NCBI GenBank assembly: GCA_018333075.1
Contig: BORH01000004.1
Location: 1-64,000 of the forward strand
Length of the DNA stretch: 64,000 bases
Reading direction: 5' to 3'
Source of the DNA: Heyndrickxia sporothermodurans
GTDB taxonomy: Bacteria > Bacillota > Bacilli > Bacillales > Bacillaceae_C
The translations under genes were made by a program, and so were the position numbers. The notes beneath the pieces are model-generated. The model saw only the letters and a list, made by a program, of their open reading frames with translations. It had not been told where the DNA came from and did not search any database. Every line of letters begins with the position of its first letter. The first letter of the stretch is position 1. Positions 18,074 through 27,281 of the stretch are shown here, piece by piece.

Positions 18074-18520
18074 ATGATTTACGAAATTGATGATTTAGAT
18101 CGAGGAATCATTAAAGCATTATCCATTGATGGAAGAATGCCATTTAAAGAAATGGCAACAAGATTAAACGTTACCGAAAAGACAATCAGACTAAGATATA
18201 AAAATCTGATTGAAAATGAAATATTAGATGTGGTTGGTGTTGTTAATCCAATTGCCGTCGGGTTAAAGTTTGGAGCGATTATTCAAATTAAAGTCCAAGC
18301 TAATTCAATCGATACCGTCATAGAATCATTGAAAAAGGTAAAAGGTGTCCGCTATATTACATTAACATCTGGAGAATACCCTTTGCTTATACAAATTGCA
18401 GTACCGAATCAGGAAGATATAACAGGAACGATTTATAAATTGGATCAAATTAAAGAAATTACTGGAATTAATACAATTGTTCAGCTTGAGGTTTTTAAAA
18501 ACACATTTGAATACATCTAA
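18074..18520 (+). CDS. Lrp/AsnC family transcriptional regulator
   Basis: This 148-residue regulator has an N-terminal helix-turn-helix with DDLDRGIIKALSIDGRM and FKEMATRLNVTEKTIRLRY, and a C-terminal RAM domain (VRYITLTSGEYPLLIQI). It would sense an amino acid or peptide product. It is followed 18 bases later by the M42 aminopeptidase on the same strand, and the dpp operon lies beyond, so these genes are plausible targets. Start ATG follows GGAGGGAATTC. Confidence 0.88.
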   Translation: MIYEIDDLDRGIIKALSIDGRMPFKEMATRLNVTEKTIRLRYKNLIENEILDVVGVVNPIAVGLKFGAIIQIKVQANSIDTVIESLKKVKGVRYITLTSGEYPLLIQIAVPNQEDITGTIYKLDQIKEITGINTIVQLEVFKNTFEYI

Positions 18521-18538
18521 TGACAGGAGGCCTTTCAC

Positions 18539-19600
18539 ATGCTGGAAATGTTGAAGCAGCTCACCTTGCTAAATGGACCATGCGGCTACGAGCATCAGGT
18601 GACTTATTTTTTGAAAGAGTATTTAGAAGGTCGGGTAGACGATGTAAAGGTTGATCCTTTGGGTAATGTCATTGCAAGAAAGAAGGGAAATAAGCCTGGT
18701 CCGGTAACACTATTAACCGCACATATTGATGAAGTAGGCTTTATTATAAAAAAAATCGAGGAGAATGGATTGCTGCGATTTGAAAAGCTTGGAGGACATG
18801 ATGATCGAATTCTTCCGGCCCAACAGGTAAAGCTATTAGGGAAATATGGGGAGATTGATGGATTAATTGGTACGATGTCCGCGCATTTTGTGAAGTTTGA
18901 TGATCCATCGAAGGTCCGGGGCCATTCCAAATTGTATATCGATATTGGAGCAACATCGAAATCTGATGTAGAAGAGCTTGGGATTGAAATTGGTACCACA
19001 GTGACATGGGGAACTGAATGGAAGTTGATTGGTCCATCCAAAAATCAAATGGTCATGGCGAAATCATTAGATGATCGTGCTGGATGTGCTGTTTTGCTTC
19101 AAGTATTAGAGGAGCTGCAGAATGAATCGTTTGCAGGCGAGCTTGTATTTCTATTTGCTGTACAAGAAGAGGTTGGGCTACGAGGAGCGAAAACAGCTAT
19201 ACAAAAATTAGATGTTGATGCAGCAATTGCCATTGATACAACAGCTGTAAGTGATACTCCAGAGGAAACGATGGATCAAAGCTTAGCACTTGGTCATGGA
19301 ACAGGTATAAAGGTGATGGATTTTAGTTTAATTGTTCACAAAACCATAAAGAACTTATTGGTCGATACGGCGAAGACAAATGGAATTTCCTACCAGTTAG
19401 AGATTTTTCCAGGAATCGGTACTGATGGTGGTGCGGTATCATTTGCCGGAGGAGGTATACCGACAGGAGTCCTGTCTATTCCTTCTCGATATGCCCATTC
19501 ACCAGTGGAAATGGTTAGTGTGAAAGATCTAATGGATACTAAGAATCTATTAAAAGCATTTATTCTTCGTCTTGATAATGAGACAAGCTTTGCCTTTTAA
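18539..19600 (+). CDS. M42 family aminopeptidase
   Basis: This 353-residue cytoplasmic di-metal aminopeptidase should remove N-terminal residues from short peptides and usually assembles as a large tetrahedral complex. Metal and catalytic motifs are TAHIDEVGF (H62, D64), SLDDRAGCAV (bridging Asp), the EE pair in VQEEVGLRGA, AIDTT, and the C-terminal PSRYAHSPVEM. RBS AGGAGG precedes the ATG. It is co-directional with the Lrp regulator (18 bases upstream) and precedes the dpp operon. Confidence 0.9.
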   Translation: MLEMLKQLTLLNGPCGYEHQVTYFLKEYLEGRVDDVKVDPLGNVIARKKGNKPGPVTLLTAHIDEVGFIIKKIEENGLLRFEKLGGHDDRILPAQQVKLLGKYGEIDGLIGTMSAHFVKFDDPSKVRGHSKLYIDIGATSKSDVEELGIEIGTTVTWGTEWKLIGPSKNQMVMAKSLDDRAGCAVLLQVLEELQNESFAGELVFLFAVQEEVGLRGAKTAIQKLDVDAAIAIDTTAVSDTPEETMDQSLALGHGTGIKVMDFSLIVHKTIKNLLVDTAKTNGISYQLEIFPGIGTDGGAVSFAGGGIPTGVLSIPSRYAHSPVEMVSVKDLMDTKNLLKAFILRLDNETSFAF

Positions 19601-19636
19601 CATCATTATTATTATTTTGACTTGATTATAGAGTTT

Positions 19637-19677
19637 TGCTCTTGCTACATGAAAGGTAGATTCATGTAGCAAGAGCA
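19637..19677 (+). other. 17-bp perfect hairpin between M42 gene and dppA
   Basis: TGCTCTTGCTACATGAA (19637-19653) and its exact complement (19661-19677) form a 17-bp stem with a 7-base loop. There is no T-run after it, so it is not a standard terminator. It may protect the M42 mRNA 3' end, act as a processing site, or attenuate dppA transcription. Confidence 0.7.
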
Positions 19678-19715
19678 GGTTGTTAAAGAGTCATATGGAA
19701 AGAGGAGAGAGAGAA

Positions 19716-20561
19716 ATGAAGATATTTATTTCAGCAGATATTGAAGGAATATCGGGTGTTGCTACGAATCAGCAGCTTAAAACCAATTCAGAATATCAAC
19801 GTTTTAGAAAGCTGATGACTGCCGAGGTAAATGCAGCGATTGAAGGAGCCTTTAAAGGCGGGGCGACTGAAGTAGTTGTTGCTGATGGTCATGGGAATAT
19901 GTCTAATATTTTAATAGAGGAACTAGATTCTAGAGCAAGGCTTGTTTCCGGAAGTAATCGGGTAATGTGTCAGCTTGAAGGCTTGGATGAGACCTTTGAT
20001 GCGATTATGTTTGTTGGTCACCATGGCCGGGAAGGCGGTTCAGACGCAGTTATAAGTCACACACTAGCAGGTATTTGTGTAAATGAAATGAAGATTAATG
20101 GAAAAGTAGTTGGGGAAACAGAAATGAATGCCTTTGTAGCAGGTGGATTTGGAGTTCCTGCAGTCTTTATAAGTGGGGATGATGCATATGTGAATGAGGT
20201 AAAGCAAACTCTTCCACAAGTAGAAGCAGTGGTTGTAAAAAGAGCAGCTGATCGCTTTGCAGCAGAACTGATCCATCCAGATGTCGCACATCAACAAATC
20301 AGGGAAAAAGCAGAAGCTGCCATAAGAAACATCACTTCTTTCAAACCACTTACATTAGATGGTGAGATAACCTTCGAAATTGAATTTAAAGGTCCACAGC
20401 AGGCGAAGATGACAACGACACTTCCAACTGTTGAGCAGCTAACTCCAAAACGAATTCGCTTTTCATGCGAAGATATCATTACCGCGTATAAGCATATGTG
20501 GGGATGTGTGATTATAGCTATAACGGCTACAAATGGTGTGCTTGGGAATGTAAATGCATAA
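19716..20561 (+). CDS. dppA: D-aminopeptidase DppA (M55)
   Basis: This 281-residue zinc peptidase releases N-terminal D-amino acids such as D-Ala from short peptides. Zinc-site residues are visible: D8 and E10 in SADIEG, H59 in ADGHGNM, H102/H103 in FVGHHGREGG, catalytic H115, and E134 in GETEMNAF. I start it at ATG 19716 behind AGAGGAGA; an upstream ATG at 19695 lacks a ribosome site. As in B. subtilis it heads a dpp operon, linking D-peptide import to hydrolysis and probably cell-wall peptide salvage. Confidence 0.92.
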   Translation: MKIFISADIEGISGVATNQQLKTNSEYQRFRKLMTAEVNAAIEGAFKGGATEVVVADGHGNMSNILIEELDSRARLVSGSNRVMCQLEGLDETFDAIMFVGHHGREGGSDAVISHTLAGICVNEMKINGKVVGETEMNAFVAGGFGVPAVFISGDDAYVNEVKQTLPQVEAVVVKRAADRFAAELIHPDVAHQQIREKAEAAIRNITSFKPLTLDGEITFEIEFKGPQQAKMTTTLPTVEQLTPKRIRFSCEDIITAYKHMWGCVIIAITATNGVLGNVNA

Positions 20562-20683
20562 AAAGAATTTCTATAACCTTATACTTTAGTCTATTTAAGC
20601 ATTGTTGTATTAATTTGTTTATTTGATAAAGCTTTAAAATGTTAAAAAAAGATTGAATCACACTGAATGGAGGTGTATACGGG

Positions 20684-21610
20684 GTGTATATTTTCAAACG
20701 ATTCCTTACGATGTTTCTAACGATTTGGGTTATTGCTACATTAACTTTTGTGATGATGAAATTAATTCCAGGTGACCCATTCGCATCAGATGCCGATGTT
20801 TATCCGCAAGAAGTATTGGATAACATCCGAGCAAAGTATAACCTAGATAAACCGATCCCTGTTCAATATGTACTGTATTTAAAAAGCTTGGTGACTTTAG
20901 ACTTAGGACCGTCTATTCAATCAAAGACTAGAACAGTTAATGATATTTTATCTTCTGGATTTTCAGCTTCGGCATCATTGGGGCTTCAATCCATAGTGAT
21001 TGCTCTATTCTTTGGCTTGTTACTGGGAATTATTGCTGCATTAAATCATAATCGATTTCTAGATTACACGGCGATGGTCATTGCTATTATTGGGATTTCT
21101 GTACCTAGCTTTATATTAGCCCCATTATTAATTAAGTTTTTTGCAGTAAAATGGGGAATTCTACCTGTTGCCTCATGGGGAACATGGCAGCATACGATTT
21201 TGCCTTCTCTTGCACTTGCAACCACTCCTTTAGCGGTTGTTGCTCGGTTTATGCGCTCTAGTATGATCGAGGTTATGAACCAAAACTATATGAAGACTGC
21301 AGATGCAAAAGGACTAACGACTACAAAGCTAGTGGTCAAGCATGGTATAAGAAATGCAATATTACCGGTAGTTACCTTCATTGGTCCACTATTTGTATCT
21401 TTAATTACCGGAACATTTGTAATAGAAAAAATCTTCGCTATCCCTGGCATAGGACGTTATTTCGTTGATAGCATCTTTAATCGAGATTATCCAGTAATTA
21501 TGGGAACAACCGTATTTTTTAGTGTCATACTCGTAGTGACATTGTTTTTAATCGATATTTCATACAGGCTTATTGATCCTAGAATTAAGCTGACAAGTAA
21601 GGGGGATTAA
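20684..21610 (+). CDS. dppB: Dipeptide ABC transporter permease DppB
   Basis: This 308-residue inner-membrane permease has six predicted membrane spans. It carries the DppB/OppB features MKLIPGDPF near the N-terminus, the EAA-type loop ADAKGLTTTKLVVKHGIRNAILPV, and the C-terminal YRLIDPRIKL. It pairs with DppC to form the pore. It starts at GTG 20684, 10 bases after GGAGG. A 122-base gap separates it from dppA, room for a secondary promoter that I cannot define. Confidence 0.92.
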   Translation: MYIFKRFLTMFLTIWVIATLTFVMMKLIPGDPFASDADVYPQEVLDNIRAKYNLDKPIPVQYVLYLKSLVTLDLGPSIQSKTRTVNDILSSGFSASASLGLQSIVIALFFGLLLGIIAALNHNRFLDYTAMVIAIIGISVPSFILAPLLIKFFAVKWGILPVASWGTWQHTILPSLALATTPLAVVARFMRSSMIEVMNQNYMKTADAKGLTTTKLVVKHGIRNAILPVVTFIGPLFVSLITGTFVIEKIFAIPGIGRYFVDSIFNRDYPVIMGTTVFFSVILVVTLFLIDISYRLIDPRIKLTSKGD

Positions 21611-21611
21611 C

Positions 21612-22556
21612 ATGTTAGAAAAGAAAATCGATCAATCCCTATTTCGGCCGGCAGATCCGAAAAGATTAGTAGCGGATTCCATTCAGAGACCTAGCTTAAG
21701 TGCTTGGAAGGATGCTCTTCTCAAAATCATAAAGAATAAGCTTGCCGTCTTAGGATTTTCTCTACTTGTCGTCGTAGTCTTTTTTGCTATCTTTGGTCCA
21801 TCAATGGTTTCTTATAGTCCTTCTGATCAAAGTCTAACAAAAGCAAATTTAGCTCCTTCAAGTGAGCATTGGTTCGGAACAGATGATCTTGGACGTGATA
21901 TGTGGGCTCGTACATGGTATGGTGCCCGAGTGTCATTAACGATTGGACTTGTCGCAGCATTGATTGATTTATTGCTCGGTGTTGTTATTGGTGGAATTTC
22001 TGGATATATGGCTGGTCGTGGCAAAAAAGGAGACCGAGTAGATAGTACGTTAATGAGAATTGTAGAAGTTTTATACGGTATACCATATTTACTTGTTGTT
22101 ATTTTATTAATGGTAATTATGGAACCTGGAGTCCCAACAATTATTATTGCTTTAACTGTGACTGGTTGGGTCGGAATGGCTCGGATCATTCGGGGACAGG
22201 TACTACAATTAAAATCACAGGAATATGTTTTAGCTGCTGAAAAATTAGGTACATCCCACCCGAAAATTATTTTAAAGCACTTAATACCGAATACGATGGG
22301 GATTATTATTGTTAATTTAACTTTTACCATCCCCTCGGCGATATTCGCAGAATCGTTTTTAAGCTTTCTTGGCTTAGGTGTACAAGCTCCACATGCAAGC
22401 TGGGGAACGATGGCTAATGATGCATTAGGTGTTATTTTAAGTGGTCAATGGTGGAGATTATTTTTCCCAGGATTTCTTATTTCCTTAACGATGTTTGCTT
22501 TTAATGCATTTGGAGATGGAGTTCAGGATGCCCTTGATCCACGCAGCAGTGACTAG
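21612..22556 (+). CDS. dppC: Dipeptide ABC transporter permease DppC
   Basis: This 314-residue permease has an N-terminal cytoplasmic tail, the PxDQSL...HWFGTDDLGRDMWARTWYG region characteristic of DppC/OppC, and the EAA loop AAEKLGTSHPKIILKHLIPN. The C-terminus is FGDGVQDALDPR. It starts one base after the dppB stop, so the two are translationally coupled. It works with DppB, DppD and the second ATPase. Confidence 0.92.
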   Translation: MLEKKIDQSLFRPADPKRLVADSIQRPSLSAWKDALLKIIKNKLAVLGFSLLVVVVFFAIFGPSMVSYSPSDQSLTKANLAPSSEHWFGTDDLGRDMWARTWYGARVSLTIGLVAALIDLLLGVVIGGISGYMAGRGKKGDRVDSTLMRIVEVLYGIPYLLVVILLMVIMEPGVPTIIIALTVTGWVGMARIIRGQVLQLKSQEYVLAAEKLGTSHPKIILKHLIPNTMGIIIVNLTFTIPSAIFAESFLSFLGLGVQAPHASWGTMANDALGVILSGQWWRLFFPGFLISLTMFAFNAFGDGVQDALDPRSSD

Positions 22557-22567
22557 GAGGTGAGAAA

Positions 22568-23590
22568 ATGGAGCGTTTATTAGAGGTTTCTAATTTAGAG
22601 GTGAATTTTAAAACATATGGCGGAGAGGTAAAAGCGGTCCGTGATGTCTCCTTTCATGTGAATAAAGGCGAAATAATGGCCATTGTTGGAGAAAGTGGAA
22701 GTGGGAAAAGCGTAACGGTTCAAACGATTATGGATTTAATTCCAACACCTCCTGGAATAATAAAGGGAGGAAAAATTCTTTTTCAAGGAAAGGATTTATT
22801 AAAACTTTCCAAAAGAGAAATGCGCAAAATGAAAGGTTCCAAACTTAGTATGGTCTTTCAGGATCCAATGACCTCTTTAAATCCAACAATGAAGGTCGGG
22901 AAACAAATCGAGGAATCGATATTAAATCATCAAACAGTGACTAAGGCAGAAGCAAGAAAAACCGCTGTTGAGATGATTAGGCTCGTTGGAATTCCAAATC
23001 CGGAAGAAAGATACCATCAATATCCGCATGAATTCAGTGGTGGGATGCGGCAAAGGGCGATGATTGCGATTGCTCTTGCTTGTAACCCTGAGCTTCTGAT
23101 TGCAGATGAGCCGACAACCGCATTAGACGTGACCATTCAAGCACAGGTATTGAATTTAATGAAGGAACTAAAAGAAAAAACGGATACATCGATTATTTTA
23201 ATTACTCATGATTTAGGAGTAGTTGCAGAAACTGCACAAAGAGTTGCTGTTATGTATGCGGGTGTAATCGTAGAAACAGCTTCAGTTGATGATATTTTCG
23301 AATCACCAAAACACCCTTATACGTGGGGATTGCTTGAATCGATTCCTAATGTTGAATCGGCAGAAAAAGAGCGGCTTATCCCAATTGAAGGTTCCCCTCC
23401 AGATTTATTTAATCCGCCGAAGGGTTGTCCGTTTGCAGCAAGATGCAAATATGCGATGGAAGTTTGTGTCGATCATATGCCCCCTGATTTTGATATAGGA
23501 AACGGACATACAGCTAAATGCTGGTTGAATGACGCTAGGGCTCCGAAGGTTGAAGACTTAGTGGCAGCAGGGAGGGAACAAAATGAGTGA
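22568..23590 (+). CDS. dppD: Dipeptide ABC transporter ATPase DppD
   Basis: This 340-residue ABC ATPase has Walker [11 protein letters not shown]-loop [13 protein letters not shown], signature [13 protein letters not shown], Walker [13 protein letters not shown] and switch His in LITHD. The C-terminal oligopeptide-type extension contains CPFAARC plus further cysteines (MEVC, KCWL), which often bind an Fe-S cluster in this family. RBS AGGAGGTGAGAAA precedes the ATG. It overlaps the next ATPase gene by 8 bases. Confidence 0.92.
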   Translation: MERLLEVSNLEVNFKTYGGEVKAVRDVSFHVNKGEIMAIVGESGSGKSVTVQTIMDLIPTPPGIIKGGKILFQGKDLLKLSKREMRKMKGSKLSMVFQDPMTSLNPTMKVGKQIEESILNHQTVTKAEARKTAVEMIRLVGIPNPEERYHQYPHEFSGGMRQRAMIAIALACNPELLIADEPTTALDVTIQAQVLNLMKELKEKTDTSIILITHDLGVVAETAQRVAVMYAGVIVETASVDDIFESPKHPYTWGLLESIPNVESAEKERLIPIEGSPPDLFNPPKGCPFAARCKYAMEVCVDHMPPDFDIGNGHTAKCWLNDARAPKVEDLVAAGREQNE

Positions 23591-24536
23591 AAAGCTTCTT
23601 GAGGTGAACAATTTAAAAAAATATTTTCAAATAAAAAAAGATCAAACTGTGAAATCTGTTGATGATATCTCTTTTTATATTCGCAAAGGTGAAACATTTG
23701 GGCTTGTCGGTGAAAGCGGCAGCGGTAAGTCAACGCTTGGGAAAACAATTGTTGGATTACAGGCTCCTAGCTCAGGAAATATTATTTACGACCAACAAAA
23801 TGTTGAAACACTAGATTCAAAGAAAAAGAAACTAGTAAATCAAGAAATGCAAATTATTTTTCAAGATCCACATGCTTCCCTTAACCCGAGAATGAGAGTG
23901 GGAGATATTATCGCAGAAGGAATTGACGCTTATAAGCTTGCGAAAGGAGCAGAGCGTCAAGATCGAATCTATGAGCTTTTGGAAAAAGTAGGACTCAATC
24001 CAACTCATGCTAAAAGGTATCCGCATGAATTTAGCGGTGGGCAAAGGCAAAGAATCGGGATTGCTCGAGCGCTTGCAGTAAAGCCTAAATTTATTGTTGC
24101 GGATGAGCCCATTTCTGCACTAGATGTATCAATTCAAGCACAAGTTATTAACTTATTAGATGATTTAAAAAAGCAGGAAGGCTTAACCTATTTATTTATT
24201 GCTCACGATTTAGGAATGGTTAAACATATTAGTGATCGCATTGGCGTAATGTACTTAGGAAAAATGATGGAGCTATGTGACAGTCACGAATTATTTGTAA
24301 ACCCATTGCATCCATATACTCAAGCATTACTTTCTGCAATCCCAGTTGCCAATCCAAAGGCTGTAAAAAGGGAGAGGATTGTATTAGGTGGAGATCCACC
24401 AAGTCCAGTACGTCCACCGAAGGGCTGTCGTTTCAGCACGAGATGTCCTCATGCAATGGAGATTTGTTCTCAACAACCACCGGAATGGAAGGAAGTCCAG
24501 AAAGACCATTGGACAGCCTGTCATTTATATAACTAA
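23583..24536 (+). CDS. Second oligopeptide-type ABC ATPase (OppF/DppF-like)
   Basis: This 317-residue ATPase has Walker [26 protein letters not shown], signature SGGQRQRIGIARAL, Walker B FIVADEPISALD and H-loop FIAHD. The C-terminal extension contains GCRFSTRCPHAMEIC. It forms a heterodimer with DppD in systems of this type. B. subtilis dppABCDE has only one ATPase gene, so the separate second ATPase makes this operon closer to the dppBCDF/opp arrangement. Confidence 0.9.
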   Translation: MSEKLLEVNNLKKYFQIKKDQTVKSVDDISFYIRKGETFGLVGESGSGKSTLGKTIVGLQAPSSGNIIYDQQNVETLDSKKKKLVNQEMQIIFQDPHASLNPRMRVGDIIAEGIDAYKLAKGAERQDRIYELLEKVGLNPTHAKRYPHEFSGGQRQRIGIARALAVKPKFIVADEPISALDVSIQAQVINLLDDLKKQEGLTYLFIAHDLGMVKHISDRIGVMYLGKMMELCDSHELFVNPLHPYTQALLSAIPVANPKAVKRERIVLGGDPPSPVRPPKGCRFSTRCPHAMEICSQQPPEWKEVQKDHWTACHLYN

Positions 24537-24666
24537 GGCTCTTTTCTAAGTTTGTTTCTTTTAAATAAATTTCATCAAACCTGGAAGAAACATTTTTTGT
24601 AAAAGTGCGAAATAGCAACATTCATTATGAAAAGAGTTAAAACTAAAGGAAACGGGAGGAAAGTTT

Positions 24667-26274
24667 ATGAAAAAGTGGATTATTATGTTAGTAGCAATGC
24701 TATCCTTATCCAGCATTCTAGCTGGTTGTGGCGGCGATAAACAAGCATCAGGTGATGGCAAAGATGCTAAACAAGAAATAACACTCGGTATGACTACTGA
24801 GCCACCTGCCATTGATCCTGCACTAGCTACGGATACAACATCAGGCTGGGTATTAGATCATATTTTTGAAGGACTATACACACGTGATAAAGAAGGGAAA
24901 CCTGTTTTAGGTGTGGCAAAAGATCAAAAAGTGTCTGATGATGGGAAAACATACACATTCACAATCAGAGATGATGCAAAATGGTCAGATGACAGCCCTG
25001 TAACAGCACAAGACTTCGAATTTGCTTGGAAAAATGTATTAAACCCTGATACTGGAAGTGCCTTTGCCTTTTATATGTACTATATTAAAGGCGCAGAAGC
25101 GTACAACAAAGGAAAAGGCTCTGCAGATGATGTTGGTGTAAAAGCAGTTGATGAAAAAACATTGCAAGTTGATTTAAATGCACCACTTGGTTACTTTGAT
25201 AAATTATTAACGATGTGGACATTCTATCCGGTTAAGAAGGATGTTGTTGAAGGAAATAAAAATTGGTCTGCTGATGCAAAAAATTACGTAAGCAACGGTC
25301 CGTTCAAAATGACAGAATGGAAGCATAATAGTGAAATAGTTTTAGAGAAAAATGATAACTATTATGATAAAAAAGACGTAAACTTGAAGAAAGTAACATT
25401 TAAAATCGTTACTGATGCAACAACTTATTACCAAATGTATAAAACAAATGAGCTAGATTTAATTATGACATTACCAACAGATGCAGTTACTGCAGAGAAA
25501 AACAACAAAGAATATCAAGAAGTTCCTTATTTTGGAACATATATGTACATGTTTAACGTAGAAAAAGCTCCGTTTAATAATGCGAAAATTCGTAAAGCAT
25601 TTGCAATGTCAATCGATCGTAAAGCACTAGCAGAAAACGTAACAAAAGCTGGTGAAATCCCTGCATACGGAATGGTTCCTCCAGGTGTTGATTCACCAGA
25701 TGGCGATTTCCGAGAAAAAGGCGGAAACTATTTTGAAGAGAATTTTGATGAAGCGAAAAAACTATTAGCTGAAGGAATGAAGGAAGAGGGATGGGATAAG
25801 CTTCCACAAGTTACACTTCTTTATAACACAGCTGAAAACAATAAGAAAATGGCAGAAGCTGTACAAGAAATGATTAAGAAGAATCTTGGCGTAGACATTA
25901 AAGTTAGCAACCAAGAATGGAAAACGTATTTAGATACAACAAAACAACATAACTTCCAAATGGCACGTATGGGATGGGTTGGTAGCTTCGTAGATCCAGT
26001 TATCATGCTAGACTACTATTTAGGCGATAGTCCTAATAACCGTACTGGCTGGGTGAATAAACAATTTGATGAAATTATGGCAAAATCTAAAGTAGAACAA
26101 GACGAAAACAAACGCTTTGAACTACTACATCAAGCAGAAGAAGTATTAATGACAGATCTACCATTCATGCCAGTATACTTCTACACAAACACATATTTAA
26201 CATCATCTAAATTCAAAGGTATTGAATACTTTGTAAACCGCTACCCATTCCTAAAATGGGCGAAAAAAGAGTAG
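24667..26274 (+). CDS. dppE: Peptide-binding lipoprotein DppE/OppA family
   Basis: This 535-residue extracellular lipoprotein has a signal peptide and lipobox LAGC (Cys ~21). The SBP family 5 fold shows in ITLGMTTEPPAIDPALATD, GKTYTFTIRDDAKWSDDSPVTAQDF, VSNGPFKMTEW, and KIRKAFAMSIDR. It captures peptides for the DppBCD/F importer. It lies 130 bases after the second ATPase gene with RBS GGGAGGAAAG, and ends in a terminator. A spacing of this kind usually allows a separate expression level for the abundant binding protein. Confidence 0.92.
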   Translation: MKKWIIMLVAMLSLSSILAGCGGDKQASGDGKDAKQEITLGMTTEPPAIDPALATDTTSGWVLDHIFEGLYTRDKEGKPVLGVAKDQKVSDDGKTYTFTIRDDAKWSDDSPVTAQDFEFAWKNVLNPDTGSAFAFYMYYIKGAEAYNKGKGSADDVGVKAVDEKTLQVDLNAPLGYFDKLLTMWTFYPVKKDVVEGNKNWSADAKNYVSNGPFKMTEWKHNSEIVLEKNDNYYDKKDVNLKKVTFKIVTDATTYYQMYKTNELDLIMTLPTDAVTAEKNNKEYQEVPYFGTYMYMFNVEKAPFNNAKIRKAFAMSIDRKALAENVTKAGEIPAYGMVPPGVDSPDGDFREKGGNYFEENFDEAKKLLAEGMKEEGWDKLPQVTLLYNTAENNKKMAEAVQEMIKKNLGVDIKVSNQEWKTYLDTTKQHNFQMARMGWVGSFVDPVIMLDYYLGDSPNNRTGWVNKQFDEIMAKSKVEQDENKRFELLHQAEEVLMTDLPFMPVYFYTNTYLTSSKFKGIEYFVNRYPFLKWAKKE

Positions 26275-26298
26275 GGACAAGTTCTTTGTCCCTTTCCT
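26273..26298 (+). terminator. Terminator at the end of the dpp operon
   Basis: AGGGACAA (26273-26280) and TTGTCCCT (26286-26293) form an 8-bp stem over a 5-base loop, followed by TTCCTT. It overlaps the dppE stop codon. The sequence resembles the GGGACAGG palindromes found nearby. Confidence 0.7.
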
Positions 26299-26375
26299 TC
26301 AAGTAATGGAGGATCGTTTAAAGTTTTAATCGTAAAAACGAGTTTTAAACGCTCAAAATAGTAATAAGAGAAAAA

Positions 26376-26406
26376 GACAGAGGGACGGGGAACCAGTCCC
26401 TCTGTC
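26376..26406. repeat. GGGACAGG-type palindrome, copy 1
   Basis: GACAGAGGGAC (26376-26386) and GTCCCTCTGTC (26396-26406) form an 11-bp stem with loop GGGGAACCA. It has the same family core as the palindromes at 27168-27190 and 31611-31631, and lies just upstream of the DUF3899-like gene. Confidence 0.7.
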
Positions 26407-26422
26407 CCAAGGTGGGGATAGG

Positions 26423-26797
26423 ATGAAAAAACACATTATTTTGAGTTCGCTATTTTTATGTCTGTTGATTGGCTATAAAATTTGGGAAGGTCTATCACTA
26501 TTGAATTGGATTAATTTGACCTTTTTATTAGGGATTATTGCATTGGCGATAACCGTCACGATTAAAATTTGGAAAACAGGTTTTTTATCCTTATTTTTAG
26601 ATGGTTTTAGGACTTTGGGACAAATTATTATTCCAAAAACAAGATCAGCTATACGCACAGATTCCCAAATAAAAAATGACTATCAGCTCAATCAATGGAA
26701 AGAAAACGTAGCTACTTGGATATCCTATGCCTTTACAAATCTTGCTGTTATTTCATTAACGGTTTCTCTTATTAGTTTAATAGCCTATTATCAATAA
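26423..26797 (+). CDS. Small membrane protein, DUF3899-like
   Basis: This 124-residue protein has three or four hydrophobic segments (~3-20, 30-48, 50-66, 100-122). A GFLSLFLDGFRTLG segment matches what I remember of DUF3899 proteins of Bacillus. No function is known. A good ribosome site (AAGGTGGGGATAGG) precedes the ATG and a strong terminator follows, so it is a real monocistronic gene. Confidence 0.65.
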   Translation: MKKHIILSSLFLCLLIGYKIWEGLSLLNWINLTFLLGIIALAITVTIKIWKTGFLSLFLDGFRTLGQIIIPKTRSAIRTDSQIKNDYQLNQWKENVATWISYAFTNLAVISLTVSLISLIAYYQ

Positions 26798-26810
26798 TGT
26801 TTTACTATCG

Positions 26811-26847
26811 ATAATCCCATTGGACTTTCAATGGGGTTATTTTTTTA
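26811..26847 (+). terminator. Terminator after the DUF3899-like gene
   Basis: ATAATCCCATTG (26811-26822) and CAATGGGGTTAT (26829-26840) form a 12-bp stem with one G-U pair, followed by a seven-T run. Confidence 0.85.
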
Positions 26848-26888
26848 ACTGATAAAGTATTTTCTTTGTAAGGTATGTAGCGATTTAG

Positions 26889-27129
26889 AAGAGTGATATT
26901 TGGCTACAAATACAAGTAGACATTTTTGAAGCAACTATCATTAAATTAAAGAACGAACAGGGGGCGGATTAGGTGATGCTATGATTGCTGCAATAGGACT
27001 TGGTTGGTTCCTTCAATGGAGGAATGTGCAAACTAATTTGTTTCTTTATCAAAGAAGTATGAACCGATACAAGAAAATGTTGATAAGTATAAAAAATTGT
27101 ATAGCATTTATAAAGAAATTTACTCTTAG
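26889..27129 (+). pseudogene. C-terminal remnant of an FGGY sugar kinase
   Basis: Three successive frames join into the end of a xylulokinase/gluconokinase-like FGGY protein. They read KSDIWLQIQVDIF then KLKNEQGAD (stop in frame), GGLGDAMIAAIGLGWFLQW in the next frame, and EPIQENVDKYKKLYSIYKEIY plus stop in a third. The order and spacing match the family's C-terminus. Frameshifts and the missing N-terminal bulk show it is dead. The last ~60 bases are duplicated at 31510-31571, just past the TPR-C39 gene. Confidence 0.75.
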
Positions 27130-27199
27130 ACAGGAGCTATTAATCACCGATTATTTGAACTGAAAGAGGGGGACAGGGAACCTGTCCCCCTGTCCCATT
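27071..27199 (+). repeat. ~130-bp direct repeat, copy A (upstream of TPR-C39 gene)
   Basis: The segment holds the FGGY-kinase tail and a GGGACAGG palindrome (27168-27190). It matches 31510-31641 closely: differences are a 4-base indel near 27085, a short gap near 27151 and a few substitutions. It ends 82 bases before the TPR-C39 start codon. Confidence 0.9.
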
Positions 27200-27281
27200 T
27201 CCTCAACTTTTTTGTTAAATAGCTTACAAACCATTTATAAAACAGTATAGTTATTTAAGATAAACTTGTTGGAGGAAACGT

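Noticed and set aside
18604-19041. 145-codon minus-strand frame inside the M42 gene
   Set aside because: Mirror frame of a well-supported peptidase gene; no ribosome site.
26981-27163. 60-codon frame read as a small protein
   Set aside because: It is one frame of the FGGY-kinase remnant; neighbouring frames carry the continuing homology, so it is not an intact gene.
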